This document shows, piece by piece, positions 50,686 to 60,456 of a stretch of 64,000 nucleotides of DNA; position 1 is the stretch's first letter; each line of letters opens with the position of its first letter. The translations under genes and the position numbers were made by a program. The notes under the pieces were generated by a model. It was not told where the DNA came from and did not search any database. It was given only the letters and a program-made list of their open reading frames with translations. The DNA is taken from assembly GCF_000227115.2 (NCBI RefSeq), contig NC_016481.1, positions 124,001 to 188,000 of the forward strand, given 5' to 3'. The DNA is from Naumovozyma dairenensis CBS 421 (lineage: Eukaryota; Ascomycota; Saccharomycetes; Saccharomycetales; Saccharomycetaceae).

Positions 50686-51249
50686 ATGTCTATCGAATCA
50701 TACGCTAAGGAATTGAAAGCAGCTCTAAGACAATACCCAAACTTCCCAAGTGAAGGTATTTTATTTGAAGATTTCTTACCAATCTTCAGAGACCCATCTT
50801 TATTCCAAAAACTAACTGATGCTTTCAAAATGCATTTAGATAAGGCCTTCCCAGGTACCAAAGTTGATTACATAATTGGGTTAGAATCTAGAGGTTTCTT
50901 ATTCGGTCCAACTTTGGCCCTAGCCTTAGGTGTTGGTTTTGTTCCAGTGAGAAAAGCTGGTAAATTACCAGGTGAATGTGTTCAAGCTACTTACGAAAAG
51001 GAATACGGGACCGATGTCTTTGAAATGCAAAAGGACGCTATTCCAGCTGGTTCTAATGTTGTCATAGTGGACGATATTATTGCTACTGGTGGTTCTGCTG
51101 CCGCTGCTGGTGAATTAGTTGAAAAAGTCGGTAGTAAAGTCTTGGAATATGACTTTGTTATGGAATTAGATTTCTTAAGGGGTAGAGAAAAATTGAATGC
51201 CCCTGTGTTCACTTTGTTGAATGGTCAAGAAGAAGGTTTGAAGAAATGA
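50686..51249 (+). CDS. APT1: Adenine phosphoribosyltransferase
   Basis: 187 residues, the same length as S. cerevisiae Apt1. It forms AMP from adenine and PRPP in purine salvage. The PRPP-binding motif VVIVDDIIATGGSAAAAG lies at about 125-142, and the APRT-type hood region with DFLPIFRDPSLF and YIIGLESRGFLFGP is in the first half. It is cytosolic, with no targeting signal. Codon bias is moderate to strong, so the gene is well expressed. Convergent with UNG1, 247 bp. The APT2 ohnologue, if kept, is not in this window. Confidence 0.97.
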   Translation: MSIESYAKELKAALRQYPNFPSEGILFEDFLPIFRDPSLFQKLTDAFKMHLDKAFPGTKVDYIIGLESRGFLFGPTLALALGVGFVPVRKAGKLPGECVQATYEKEYGTDVFEMQKDAIPAGSNVVIVDDIIATGGSAAAAGELVEKVGSKVLEYDFVMELDFLRGREKLNAPVFTLLNGQEEGLKK

Positions 51250-51496
51250 TTTGATATAAAACCCACGGTACTTTTCTTTTTCATCAGAAAATCTATGAAT
51301 ATTGTTATTGCATCAACTCTACAAAATTGTAGTATACATCCTTATATAATGGGATTCTTACAATGCTATATGTAAATTATAATAAAGGTATGAGGATATT
51401 TTCTTCAAAAAATCTTTTAATGCATATGATTTGCCTATAATATAAATCTATATTTATTTTTTTAATACACATTGTAGGGGAAGAACTCAAACCCTG

Positions 51497-52585
51497 TCAG
51501 TTTAAATTTTCATTAGAAGCAGCGATTTCTTTCAAAGTATTTCCAGGGACAACACTCCAATCAATCATTTTCTCATTACGTTCATTAGCTAACCATTCAT
51601 TTATCTTTTTAAAATGATTATTCCCAAAGAACCCTCTACTTGCACTCAATGGTGAAGGATGAACTGATTTCAAAACCAATATATTTTTATATTTCTGTTC
51701 ATCTGATTTCAAAATTGATGTAACTAATTTAATGGCATTATTGCCCCATAAGAGAAATACCAAAGTTTTACCCTCTTTCTCCCTATCCTTAATTAATATT
51801 TCGATAACTCTTTTGGTAAACTCTTCCCAACCTCTCTTAGAATGTGAATTTGCATTATGTGCTCTTACAGTCAACGCGGTATTCAATAACAGAACACCTT
51901 GTAAAGCCCAAGGGCTCAAATCCCCGACTTTATTATTAATTTCAAAATCTGAATAGTTTTGTTTCAATTCTTTATATATATTTCTTAAAGATGGTGGTGC
52001 TGGCACGGGGGGCTTCACGCTGAAAGCTAACCCATGTGCTTGATTATCATTATGATATGGATCTTGTCCTATAATTACCACTTTGACTTTGTCAAAGGGA
52101 GTTAAACGCGTCCATGAATATATATCTTTTGCAGGTGGGAATACTTCATATTTAGCTTGTTCATTGAGAATGAATTGTTTCAAATTCAAGAAATATGGCT
52201 TCTTGAACTCTTCTATTAGATGTCTAAACCATGTGTCTTCAATAGTATCAAGTTCACAGGATAGGAGTTTGGAAGTGCCAGGATCAAGGGTATTCCGAAA
52301 ATGTGCCTTTATTAGATATTCAGTAGTAGGCTTAAGGGCTGGTTCCGTCTGGACCTTTTCTTTTGCGATGGTCGCCGTTGCACTAGTTTCTCCTTTAACC
52401 TCATCCTCCTTAATCGCTGTTTCACCATTCGGGAGGACGTTGTCGTTTTGTTCTTCTATATTTTTTACAGCGGATTTGCCTCCGGTAATTTCATTACTAA
52501 CTTTGGCCTTTTTCAATGTACTTTTATTAAAGAAATCAGTTATAGTGGTCTGCTTTCTTTTCCCGGTCGTCGCTGTATTTGTCAT
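51497..52585 (-). CDS. UNG1: Uracil-DNA glycosylase
   Basis: The first ATG in frame is at 52585 and gives 362 residues (359 in S. cerevisiae). The family 1 UDG core has the water-activating loop GQDPYHNDNQAHGLAF, the uracil-binding PSLRNIYKEL segment and the minor-groove loop HPSPLSASRGFFGNNHF. Near the N-terminus KRKQTTITDFFNK is a PCNA-interacting PIP box joined to basic residues that can serve for nuclear import. The enzyme removes uracil from DNA in nucleus and mitochondria. Upstream, the frame stays open for 37 more codons to a TAG-TTG at 52696, without ATG but coding for a basic, Ser-containing stretch that resembles a mitochondrial presequence (see findings). Confidence 0.97.
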   Translation of the reverse strand: MTNTATTGKRKQTTITDFFNKSTLKKAKVSNEITGGKSAVKNIEEQNDNVLPNGETAIKEDEVKGETSATATIAKEKVQTEPALKPTTEYLIKAHFRNTLDPGTSKLLSCELDTIEDTWFRHLIEEFKKPYFLNLKQFILNEQAKYEVFPPAKDIYSWTRLTPFDKVKVVIIGQDPYHNDNQAHGLAFSVKPPVPAPPSLRNIYKELKQNYSDFEINNKVGDLSPWALQGVLLLNTALTVRAHNANSHSKRGWEEFTKRVIEILIKDREKEGKTLVFLLWGNNAIKLVTSILKSDEQKYKNILVLKSVHPSPLSASRGFFGNNHFKKINEWLANERNEKMIDWSVVPGNTLKEIAASNENLN

Positions 52586-53215
52586 TTTCCTTCTTTGCAA
52601 GAGAGTCTGTCTCCCGAGAAATTTTATAAGGTAGGGGGATATTCGTAAAATGGCCTTATTAGTTATTATCTCAAGTTGTTCTAGATCTTCTTTCAACTAG
52701 TTCCTATAGAAATTGATACATTGGTAGGAAAGCAGTAGTTCTTCAGTTTAATGTCCCTTTAGGCTAACTGTATGTATTACGGACCAGGGCTGTACGTAAA
52801 ATTATCCAACAACGCGAAACCTGGATAAATGAAAAGTAAATAGTAAACAAAAATATTTACGCGTCAGGGCTTTTTCAATTTTGGGGGGGGGAACTACAGG
52901 GTAAAGGTAATATGCCCTTATATATTTAGCAAACCCTAGATACTCCGAACTGGTTTCACATGGTTTCCAATCAAACAATCAATCAATCAATCAATAATAG
53001 TAAGTAACAACAAAGTGTGGGATAGTAGTAGTAGAAGAACAAACACAGGTAGGGGAAACTAGTACCTCAAACAGGTGTCTCAACAGAATCATAAATCTAA
53101 TTAATTAACATATAATTCTCGACTTCCATAACTACCGTACTCCCACGAACCAAATCATTCCGCCAAGCTGTCGCCAAAATTATTATTGATTCGAAGCCCT
53201 TATTTCACAATTAGA
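52586..53215. promoter_or_regulatory. Divergent UNG1-YML020W region
   Basis: 630 bp, including the 111 bp of open frame upstream of UNG1 (52586-52696). It contains a G run (52883-52890), an AATC/CAAT tetranucleotide run near 52974-52994 and an AC/TAG-rich stretch. ACGCGT-like MCB: ACGCGTC at 52859-52865, which may give G1/S expression of UNG1 or its neighbour. Inferred from motif only. Confidence 0.45.
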
Positions 53216-55141
53216 ATGGCTTCTGCTACACCTTCTTCCAAAATAAGTGTTAGAGCAAAATCTGCTACGTCTCTCCGATCAAAATCCACTTCTACTTTTT
53301 CTAACAACAACGTCGGTGATAAAGGGGAAGATAATGATACTAAAGGTAAAGACTCATCTATCCCTCCCCCTTTACAAAAAAATACAAAAGATGACGATTC
53401 AAATAAGAAAGCCAATAAAAGTTGGAGCATTTGGGGATCTAGTAATACTCCCGCCGAACAGAATAGTATACCCCCTACTACTAAATTGTCATCAACTCGG
53501 ACGACAGGTTCAATACGATCCAATAACTCCTCTGAAGAAGTTCCTGATTCAATAACGACAGCAACTAATGCTAATGCTAATGTTAGTAATGAAGTGACTC
53601 AAAAGGACACAGCATCTACAGATACCAATAATATTGATGAAAACCACGATGAAACCTCCAGGGCTCGAGGCTGGTCTTTCTGGCAAAGGCAGCCTAAAAT
53701 AACAACCTATGTTGAAACGGAGTCGACCACCAAAACACAACCTACCACGGAACCATTCAATCCATTGGTAAATACGCTCATACCACCTTCATCGGAAAAG
53801 GAATCATTACTGTCAAGGATAAAGTCAAACATGCCTGGGTTTCAAAGCCCGAACATTATGGTCCCGGATATTAACATCTTACCAAAACAATCCCTATGGA
53901 CATCATTAAGTCACATGTTCACATTCAACGAAGAGAAACAAAAATTCCTCTACAGAGCGGACCCATATTCTAAATTATCTGAAATGTCTAACGGTGGGAA
54001 AAGACCAATAAAAGTTCTCATCGTCGGTATTCATGGCTTCTTCCCCACTAAAATGATTAGACCATTCATTGGGGAACCTACGGGTACATCCACTAAATTC
54101 ATCAAAGAAGCTGAAGAAATTGTGGAGAAATATTTCCATGATCATGATCAGGCATGTGAGATTAGCAAAATTGCATTAGAGAAGGAGGGTGACATCTTCG
54201 ATAGGGTGGAATATTTTTTTTCAATCATGCAAAAATGGGCTAAGGAGATTAATGATTCTGATTTCATTTATTTCGTATCACATTCACAAGGTTGTCCCGT
54301 GTCAATTATCCTGCTAGCGAAATTGATCGAGAGTGGGATTATTAATGTGGATAATTCGAAATTTTTCACTGGAAGTGCTAGTGCTGAAGTCGGGTTTTGT
54401 TCCCAGAAAAAAATTATTAGTGTGCTGGCAATGGCAGGTATTAATAATGGACCCTTTTATGGAGCTGATCAAACCTTATTCGTAAGAGCTTATCAAACTA
54501 TTGAGAGAGACTCATTGAGAGAATTATTTGAGTTTCAGAAATTCGATTCCATTCAATCGAAAAAATTTATTAATGGGTTGCGTGTTATAATTGCAAATAA
54601 TGTAAAAGTGACATTTGTTGGGTCAATTAATGATCAATTGGTTCCGTTATACTCATCTACTTGTCTCTTCGCGGATCATCCAAATATTTTTAGAACTACA
54701 TTTATAGATAAAAGCTCAATGACTCCATCATTCATAATGAGAATAATCAAAATTGCAGGAACATTACTAAATTTAGGTTACGATGATCACGGGATCGTCA
54801 AAGAGATTAGTGGATCATTAGCAGGTCCTCTCACTGGAGGTGGTCATTCCACTGTTTATAATGAGAAGCAAGTTTACGAACTAGGAGTTAAGTTTGCCCT
54901 AGAAACAACAGATACAACTACAACTACATCTGTCACCTATACTCCATATAAATTATCTGAATTGGGCACTAATCCTTATCATTTACCTTGGTCCATGCGT
55001 GGATTGATTTATGAAACAAAGAAATATTTAGGAGATGAAGAAATTAACCAACTATATAAAGAATTTGAAGAATGGAAACCAGAAACAAAGCAATTGAAGG
55101 ATATCAAATATAGATTAAATGGCTTGAGGTATAAACTCTAG
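53216..55141 (+). CDS. YML020W-like protein, putative alpha/beta-hydrolase fold
   Basis: The open frame begins at 53186 with TTG; the first ATG at 53216 gives 641 residues (664 in S. cerevisiae YML020W). The first 170 residues are disordered, S/T/N-rich with a SWSIWG / GWSFWQRQ pair of short Trp motifs. The C-terminal 450 residues look globular and carry [11 protein letters not shown] (an oxyanion-type HG segment) and [11 protein letters not shown], which looks like a nucleophile elbow with Ser in S-x-S-x-G, followed by a D-x-LVP strand ([11 protein letters not shown]) and [11 protein letters not shown] with a possible catalytic His. No signal peptide or membrane span. The S. cerevisiae protein is uncharacterised. 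Position between UNG1 and OST6 fixes the orthology. Confidence 0.88.
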   Translation: MASATPSSKISVRAKSATSLRSKSTSTFSNNNVGDKGEDNDTKGKDSSIPPPLQKNTKDDDSNKKANKSWSIWGSSNTPAEQNSIPPTTKLSSTRTTGSIRSNNSSEEVPDSITTATNANANVSNEVTQKDTASTDTNNIDENHDETSRARGWSFWQRQPKITTYVETESTTKTQPTTEPFNPLVNTLIPPSSEKESLLSRIKSNMPGFQSPNIMVPDINILPKQSLWTSLSHMFTFNEEKQKFLYRADPYSKLSEMSNGGKRPIKVLIVGIHGFFPTKMIRPFIGEPTGTSTKFIKEAEEIVEKYFHDHDQACEISKIALEKEGDIFDRVEYFFSIMQKWAKEINDSDFIYFVSHSQGCPVSIILLAKLIESGIINVDNSKFFTGSASAEVGFCSQKKIISVLAMAGINNGPFYGADQTLFVRAYQTIERDSLRELFEFQKFDSIQSKKFINGLRVIIANNVKVTFVGSINDQLVPLYSSTCLFADHPNIFRTTFIDKSSMTPSFIMRIIKIAGTLLNLGYDDHGIVKEISGSLAGPLTGGGHSTVYNEKQVYELGVKFALETTDTTTTTSVTYTPYKLSELGTNPYHLPWSMRGLIYETKKYLGDEEINQLYKEFEEWKPETKQLKDIKYRLNGLRYKL

Positions 55142-55700
55142 AGAGTGTTACAAGGGTAAAAGAAAATAAAAAGAACTTAATGCATCATCAATTAATGAAT
55201 TAATCAACTAATAATAAATAGATATATTATTTATATTCATCTACATACTATAATAAAAAAGCAAACTACGGTAACAATAAAGCAAGCATGTACGATATTA
55301 TAGTTAACAGGAAATAAAAGAAGGTTCCAATACCCGGATATGATCATTATTTCTTTTATTTCCAAATGCACAACTGCTAAGAGGAAAATGATAGTCTTAC
55401 AACATAGCATTCGATCCACTATTTCCAGTTTTTTTGGAGCAACTCCAAGTAAACACACTACCCCAGTGTGTGACGTTTTTATTTCATTTTGTAATCTTTT
55501 GTATTTTCGGAATCTTTTTTGTGTGAGAACCTGCATAAAAAAATGTCAAAATACCTTTAAAACTTTTGACTCGAGAATAAAAATACAAAGGGAGTTCGAC
55601 AGCTGAAGTAACCTCGAATAAAGGAGATTGGTAAGTATATCAAATTACCGAATCTCATTGTAATATTATTACTTACTTACTGTAGACAACATTACTTACC
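55142..55700. promoter_or_regulatory. YML020W-OST6 spacer
   Basis: 559 bp of AT-rich DNA between two plus-strand genes. Short open frames on both strands overlap each other and look like chance. No defined sites were recognised. Confidence 0.45.
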
Positions 55701-56672
55701 ATGCAGCGATATCTATACTTTCTCGGATTTCTTCTCAATAGTATTCAATGCGTTATAGGCTTTGCCAATATAGAACATGTTCAAAAGCTAAAGGATCAAG
55801 ACAATATAATAAGAATCACGGAAGAAAATTACCAAGAATTGAGTACCGGTGTACATGATTTCTACAATGTCCTTTATATTACTATGTCAGGAGCCAATAA
55901 TCAAGGTCAATTCTGCGAAATGTGCGGTGAATTCGAAACAACTTTAAGGAAAGTTAGCCATGCAATGAAGAACCAAGTTCCCGATACAAACGTCTTATTC
56001 TTCATTGCTGATGTGAATGAGGTTCCCAGTTTAGTTTCTGACTTACAATTAACAAACGTCCCACATCTTGTTGTTTATCCACCTCCATTTAATGAGACAT
56101 TCAAATGGTCCGTGGCGCATTTTTATCAATATGAGTTACCACCAGAAAGAGCAGGCGATTTATTACGTTTTGGTAATTATATTGCCAAATTATTAAATGT
56201 TCAACTTCGATTGGAAACTGAGTTTGATATGAATGAATTTTTGATGTATTTTTGTGGATTCATGGCTCTGTTTCTTTTTTTCAAAAAAATTATCTTTCCT
56301 AAATTTAATAACAAAATAAAACTCGCTATGATCATTCTTTCATCTTTGATTTTATTACCAAGTATCACTGGGTATAAATTTACTGAAATGAACGGGATAC
56401 CGTTTATTGCCCGTGATAAAGATGATAACATAATGTATTTCAGCGGTGGGACCGGTTGGCAATTTGGTATTGAAATATTTTCTGTGTCATCAATGTACAT
56501 CATATTAGGGAGTCTAGTAATTGGGTTAGTTTATAATCCTAGATGGCATAAGGATAGTAAAAAATTTCAAGACTTACAAAGCGTTGTCGTTGCCTGTGCA
56601 TTATTCTATATGTTTTCATTTTTCCTATCTTGTTACAAAATTAAAAGTCAGGATTATCCCTTTACATATTGA
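55701..56672 (+). CDS. OST6: Oligosaccharyltransferase subunit Ost6
   Basis: 323 residues (332 in S. cerevisiae). Signal peptide at 1-21 (RYLYFLGFLLNSIQCVIGFA), a luminal thioredoxin-like domain with the redox motif C72-x-x-C75 (FCEMCGEFE), then four membrane spans at about 178-315. The Ost3/Ost6 oxidoreductase domain captures substrate proteins through mixed disulfides and slows their folding so that the ER oligosaccharyltransferase can N-glycosylate nearby sites. The locus between YML020W and YML018C is that of OST6, not OST3, which decides between the two paralogues. Confidence 0.95.
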   Translation: MQRYLYFLGFLLNSIQCVIGFANIEHVQKLKDQDNIIRITEENYQELSTGVHDFYNVLYITMSGANNQGQFCEMCGEFETTLRKVSHAMKNQVPDTNVLFFIADVNEVPSLVSDLQLTNVPHLVVYPPPFNETFKWSVAHFYQYELPPERAGDLLRFGNYIAKLLNVQLRLETEFDMNEFLMYFCGFMALFLFFKKIIFPKFNNKIKLAMIILSSLILLPSITGYKFTEMNGIPFIARDKDDNIMYFSGGTGWQFGIEIFSVSSMYIILGSLVIGLVYNPRWHKDSKKFQDLQSVVVACALFYMFSFFLSCYKIKSQDYPFTY

Positions 56673-56856
56673 AAGACACATGCAGATATGTAAGATAATT
56701 AATGAAAAATTAGACGTCATAATACATGTGTTTACTTTTATGGCTTCATTGTAATGATATTGACCATTGTATAATTTTTTATAAATAATGCATTATTGAA
56801 TTCAATATTATCCTGCCCTTTGTTTGACTCGTAACACATTCCTATGTAATGGTTAC

Positions 56857-58200
56857 CTATGTAACGGTAGATGCTTCAACATCTGCACTTCTTTCCCTCT
56901 CATTGATCAATTGATCCAAATTATCTTCTGCTGAACTCTCATTGATAATGAAGAACGAACCCAAGATTAATGTTGCTCCAATCAAATATAAGAATGGCAT
57001 TGATTTATGTTTGAAGATAAGATCCCCCACCATTGCCAACGGGACCGTAATACTTAACCCCACAGTGACAGTCAAGGGACTTGTCAATAACATTGCCTTT
57101 GCCCAACAAAAATCACTAACGAAAGTAATCATACAATTCATGAGAACAATGCAAATGACTCTTGGATCAGTGGGTATCTCGAATGATTCCCAACCTAAAT
57201 AATGTAATATTATAATAGTGGGCCACAAGAACACTAGAGTGAATAAACCTACAAACCCAAAGAAGATTTTAACATTTATTCGTGATTCATCCTTAACTTT
57301 CCTTTTCAAAAGAGTACTATATATCCCATAGAATAGCGCCCCAGCAATGGCTAATAAATTCCCTATAAGAATCCTTGTAGTGTCGTTCCCATTTTCATCG
57401 ATAGACGAAGATGTAGGTAAATGCCTTCCTTTACGCAATGAATGTGAATCTGATTCTATCACTGACATTATACCAATAAATGATACTGTGGATCCAATAA
57501 CTTTCAAAGGGTTGATCATTTCTACATGGAATAACGCACCTATAAATAATGTGAAGAATGAGGATGTCGATGATAATATAGTTTGTGATGCGACAGATGT
57601 ATATGCTAATGATGCATTTGTAGCAAAATTTGCTAAGAACCAAAGGATACAAAATTCTGCACTTAATTTGATCGTTTCTTTTAGTGATAATCTTTTCAAA
57701 TGAGCGGTAACTGTGCTACTGTTCCTATTCGTAGTGTACACATTATTATTATTTCTTTCTGCATCTATATAATTCGACGTTGAAGTTGAAATTTGCTGAT
57801 GATCTTTGGGTATTAATGGGCTCCTCACACTCAAAAGATCATCCCCTTCTATTTCAGGTGTAGATGATTGTTCTTGTTCTTGTTCTTGTTCTTGTCCCGT
57901 GGGCATATCTGCATATTCCCAACTATTTTCATCATTCGGGTCACCTTCTTCTTCTATTATTAATTCATGATGTATATTAAAATTCCCTGTTTCTTTATAG
58001 TTTGTCAATATGGAGTTTCCCGTTGGTAATAAATAGAATATGAATGCAGCAGTATTTAGGTATGTAATGAAAAATGGTTTCCTATAGGAATCGTCTTCGA
58101 AGATAAGGTTTATCAGGAAAGATGATAGGACCCATAGTATTATGACAATACCTAACATTATCAGACCTAAGGTCCATCGTTTACTAAATGTCACTACCAT
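56857..58200 (-). CDS. YML018C-like vacuolar-type DMT transporter
   Basis: 447 residues with ten hydrophobic segments of the drug/metabolite transporter fold (SLC35F-like). A hydrophilic loop of about 100 residues after the second span contains an EQ repeat (QEQEQEQEQ near residues 103-111), coded by a TTCTTG run at about 57868-57892, and an S/T/N-rich part. The DMT repeats include LWFLANFATNASLAYTSVASQTILSSTSSFFTL and the C-terminal NCMITFVSDFCWAKAMLLTSPLTVTVGLSITVPLAM. S. cerevisiae YML018C (393 residues) is a vacuolar membrane protein of unknown substrate, paralogous to Thi74. Position between OST6 and PSP2 is conserved. Confidence 0.88.
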   Translation of the reverse strand: MVVTFSKRWTLGLIMLGIVIILWVLSSFLINLIFEDDSYRKPFFITYLNTAAFIFYLLPTGNSILTNYKETGNFNIHHELIIEEEGDPNDENSWEYADMPTGQEQEQEQEQSSTPEIEGDDLLSVRSPLIPKDHQQISTSTSNYIDAERNNNNVYTTNRNSSTVTAHLKRLSLKETIKLSAEFCILWFLANFATNASLAYTSVASQTILSSTSSFFTLFIGALFHVEMINPLKVIGSTVSFIGIMSVIESDSHSLRKGRHLPTSSSIDENGNDTTRILIGNLLAIAGALFYGIYSTLLKRKVKDESRINVKIFFGFVGLFTLVFLWPTIIILHYLGWESFEIPTDPRVICIVLMNCMITFVSDFCWAKAMLLTSPLTVTVGLSITVPLAMVGDLIFKHKSMPFLYLIGATLILGSFFIINESSAEDNLDQLINERERSADVEASTVT

Positions 58201-58718
58201 TATTGCTTGTCTTTATTTTATTTTTTTGTTATCTCTCTGATATAGTAAAATCGTGTCTCGTTTAAGTTGGGAAAATTTTTGTAATGATCATATGTGGCTT
58301 GTCTTCACCTGGAACAAGTTCGAAAGTGAGTAGTTAATGGTGGTATGTTTCTAACTCCAGGTTTTCCTTTACTATGTAAAACTAGATTAGGGTATTCAAG
58401 AAAACAAAGAGAGCAACCCCTCGATATTGACAAGCATCTATGTACAAAAAAACGTTATCTGTATACGTACAAACCCTACCGCATAGTCTATGAAACTCTC
58501 GATTATGAAATCTCCAGAGCTTTTTGAAATTTTTCACCAAAAAATGTGGCGCTAACACTTAGTTAGAAAGAGGTTTGTTTGCACGTGATCGACCATGCTA
58601 CAATGGAAAGTTGCTTAATCTCTTGTTTTTAGGAGTCTTGGGTAGGTGTTATAGAAAAAGGAAGTTTAATAGTAAATATAAAAGAAGTGTAAAATAATTA
58701 TATTATTATTTGTGAAAG
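58201..58718. promoter_or_regulatory. YML018C upstream region
   Basis: 518 bp of AT-rich DNA. CACGTG at about 58581-58586 is an E-box of the Cbf1/Pho4 type. No gene was recognised; a 60-codon open frame at 58345-58527 looks like chance. Confidence 0.45.
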
Positions 58719-58900
58719 AGGATCTACAGCAACGGAAATTTTTATAGAATTAGAAAATGTCACGAAGGAGAAATTTTTAAAAATCACTAAAGACAAAATG
58801 TGAAAAAAAAATTTTAATTGTCATATTTGGTTCTAACACAAATGAAATTAGACATGTGTGTTAGAACTAGCTCCATGAAAATTTCCGTTGCTGTAGACCT
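58719..58900. mobile_element. Foldback/MITE-like element with inverted ends
   Basis: The arms 58719-58742 and 58878-58900 are inverted copies of about 23 bp (one 1-base indel), containing CTACAGCAACGGAAATTTT. A TA dinucleotide flanks a core inverted repeat (CAGCAACGGAAATTTT) on both sides, so a core element of 167 bp at 58727-58893 could be a Tc1/mariner- or pogo-type MITE with TA target duplication. Inside lies a second inverted pair, TTCTAACACA (58831-58840) and TGTGTTAGAA (58857-58866). There is no coding capacity. It could instead be a transcribed hairpin or terminator; mobility is inferred from structure only. Confidence 0.5.
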
Positions 58901-58904
58901 TATT

Positions 58905-59660
58905 TTACCAAAGCTGTAAAGTTTCAGTTCCTAATGAATCTTGTATAACTTTCCTTAATACCACCTCTCCACCTTCTGTGATTGATTCACCTTTTGTGTT
59001 ATTATCTAAGTGCCATAGAGTACAAAGACTTGATAAATTATCACACCATTTTGGGAAATTGTTTAATTCTTCTTGTTTTTCGCTTAATTTAGCGGATGGC
59101 TCCTGGTAATAGAGTTGTAATTTTTTTTCCATTAGCTGTCTTGATATCGTAAGACCTACCTCTTGGGCCAGTGCTTGACAATAATAGAGGTGGTTTTGGA
59201 GAATTGAATTCTAATCTTGTATTCTTTGGAGTGTTTTTCAAATCAGTTGTATTGATTTTGTTTTCTTTCTTATTACGTTTTTCACCAGTAGAGTTATCGT
59301 TATCAGACAATGTTCGTCTTGATAATTCTTTTTCTGATTTAATTATTGATGCGACATGATACTCTGACATCAATTCAATCTGTTGTATTTCAGATTGATA
59401 TTGTTGACTTCTGGTGAAACATTCTGAATCTTTAACGTCTGATGATATATTAGTTAGTTCTATTTTAGAGTTCTTTTGGATTCATCTAGAACTTTACTTA
59501 ATTTCTTCAATGACTTGATGTCTTCTTTCTTTAGTTCAATTAAGCGAAGATTCTCTTTTTTTTTTTTTGAGATTCCTCACTAAGGTCGTCAAGCTAGAAA
59601 ATAGACCATAACTGTACTTTAGATCAGTTAAATTGGGAGAAATATGTGTAGCAATGTTAC
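58905..59660 (-). pseudogene. Frameshifted coiled-coil gene, unrecognised
   Basis: On the minus strand a plausible protein runs through two frames. Part A (59660 to 59460) begins within IATHISPNLTDLKYSYGLF and is a Lys/Leu-rich coiled coil ending in a TAG. Part B (about 59466 to 59089) continues naturally with KIELTNISSDVKDSE, SEYHVASIIKSEKELSRR and LSSTGPRGRSYDI. Part C (59132 to 58905) goes on with LSEKQEELNNFPKWCDNLSS and ends in TLQLW and TAA. Parts A and C are in the same frame, so the two shifts cancel. Both lie at A homopolymers (A4 and A8), so they may be true decay or assembly errors. No start codon was found for part A. S. cerevisiae has no gene at this place. I do not recognise the family. 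Confidence 0.5.
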
Positions 59661-60456
59661 TCACACTTTTCCGAAATTATAATCAGTAGTCCTATACGTA
59701 TATGTATATCTACGTATATCTCTTCTATATTCGATTTCTTGATGATATCTCATAGTGAAAAATTTCCTTTTCCCTTGTCGTCTCGGCATATCTACCGTAC
59801 GTTACGACAATATTGTATGTCTGAAATCAATGTCCTTTTAGCAAATCGACATATATGTACGATATATTCCAATAAATATTCTTAGTTTTATACATTAATA
59901 TAAGGCATAATAATCTATATATAGATATATATATATGTAATAGTTGATATTTCTCAAAATAATGTCAGCTATTCCTAACATTTCGCATACCACCCGCACC
60001 TGTTTATTCTTCTAGTGGTAGATGACGATATTTATTGAAAAAACAGAGCTCTTAGACACAGTAGAAATACTACTGGCAAATACTACTGGCAAAGCAAATA
60101 AGCCCTATGACAGAACAATTATTTTTTGGCGTCACACAAAAAACGCGTCACAAAAACAGAAACAGAAAAATTAATGACGCACCAGGCTGATGGGTTACCC
60201 TCTGTCCCTTTGTAGAAAATGCCACGAAATTTCCAATTGAGATATCCGTAAGTGGACATTTGAAAGGATATGTGATTAAAGTATCAATAGGTTTATACTT
60301 ATGGGAAGTAAGTTCGCTTTTCATTACCTATTCTTAGAAACATTTATCTGACAGCAAACACGAACAACCTGTAAACTCAACCAACTGTTTCAGTTCTATC
60401 TACCAGGCAATTGAAATTTATCTTATCGCACTAATCGAACAGAACATTTCGATATA
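59661..60456 (+). promoter_or_regulatory. PSP2 upstream region
   Basis: 796 bp, AT-rich with several TACGTATA/TATATA runs (59695-59730, 59920-59940). ACGCGT at 60144-60149 is an MCB core. No gene was recognised. Confidence 0.45.

Noticed and set aside
58901..59400. Programmed frameshifting as the cause of the two shifts in the coiled-coil gene
   Set aside because: The shift points are plain A runs without a Ty-type or other recognisable slippery site and downstream structure; decay or sequence error is simpler.
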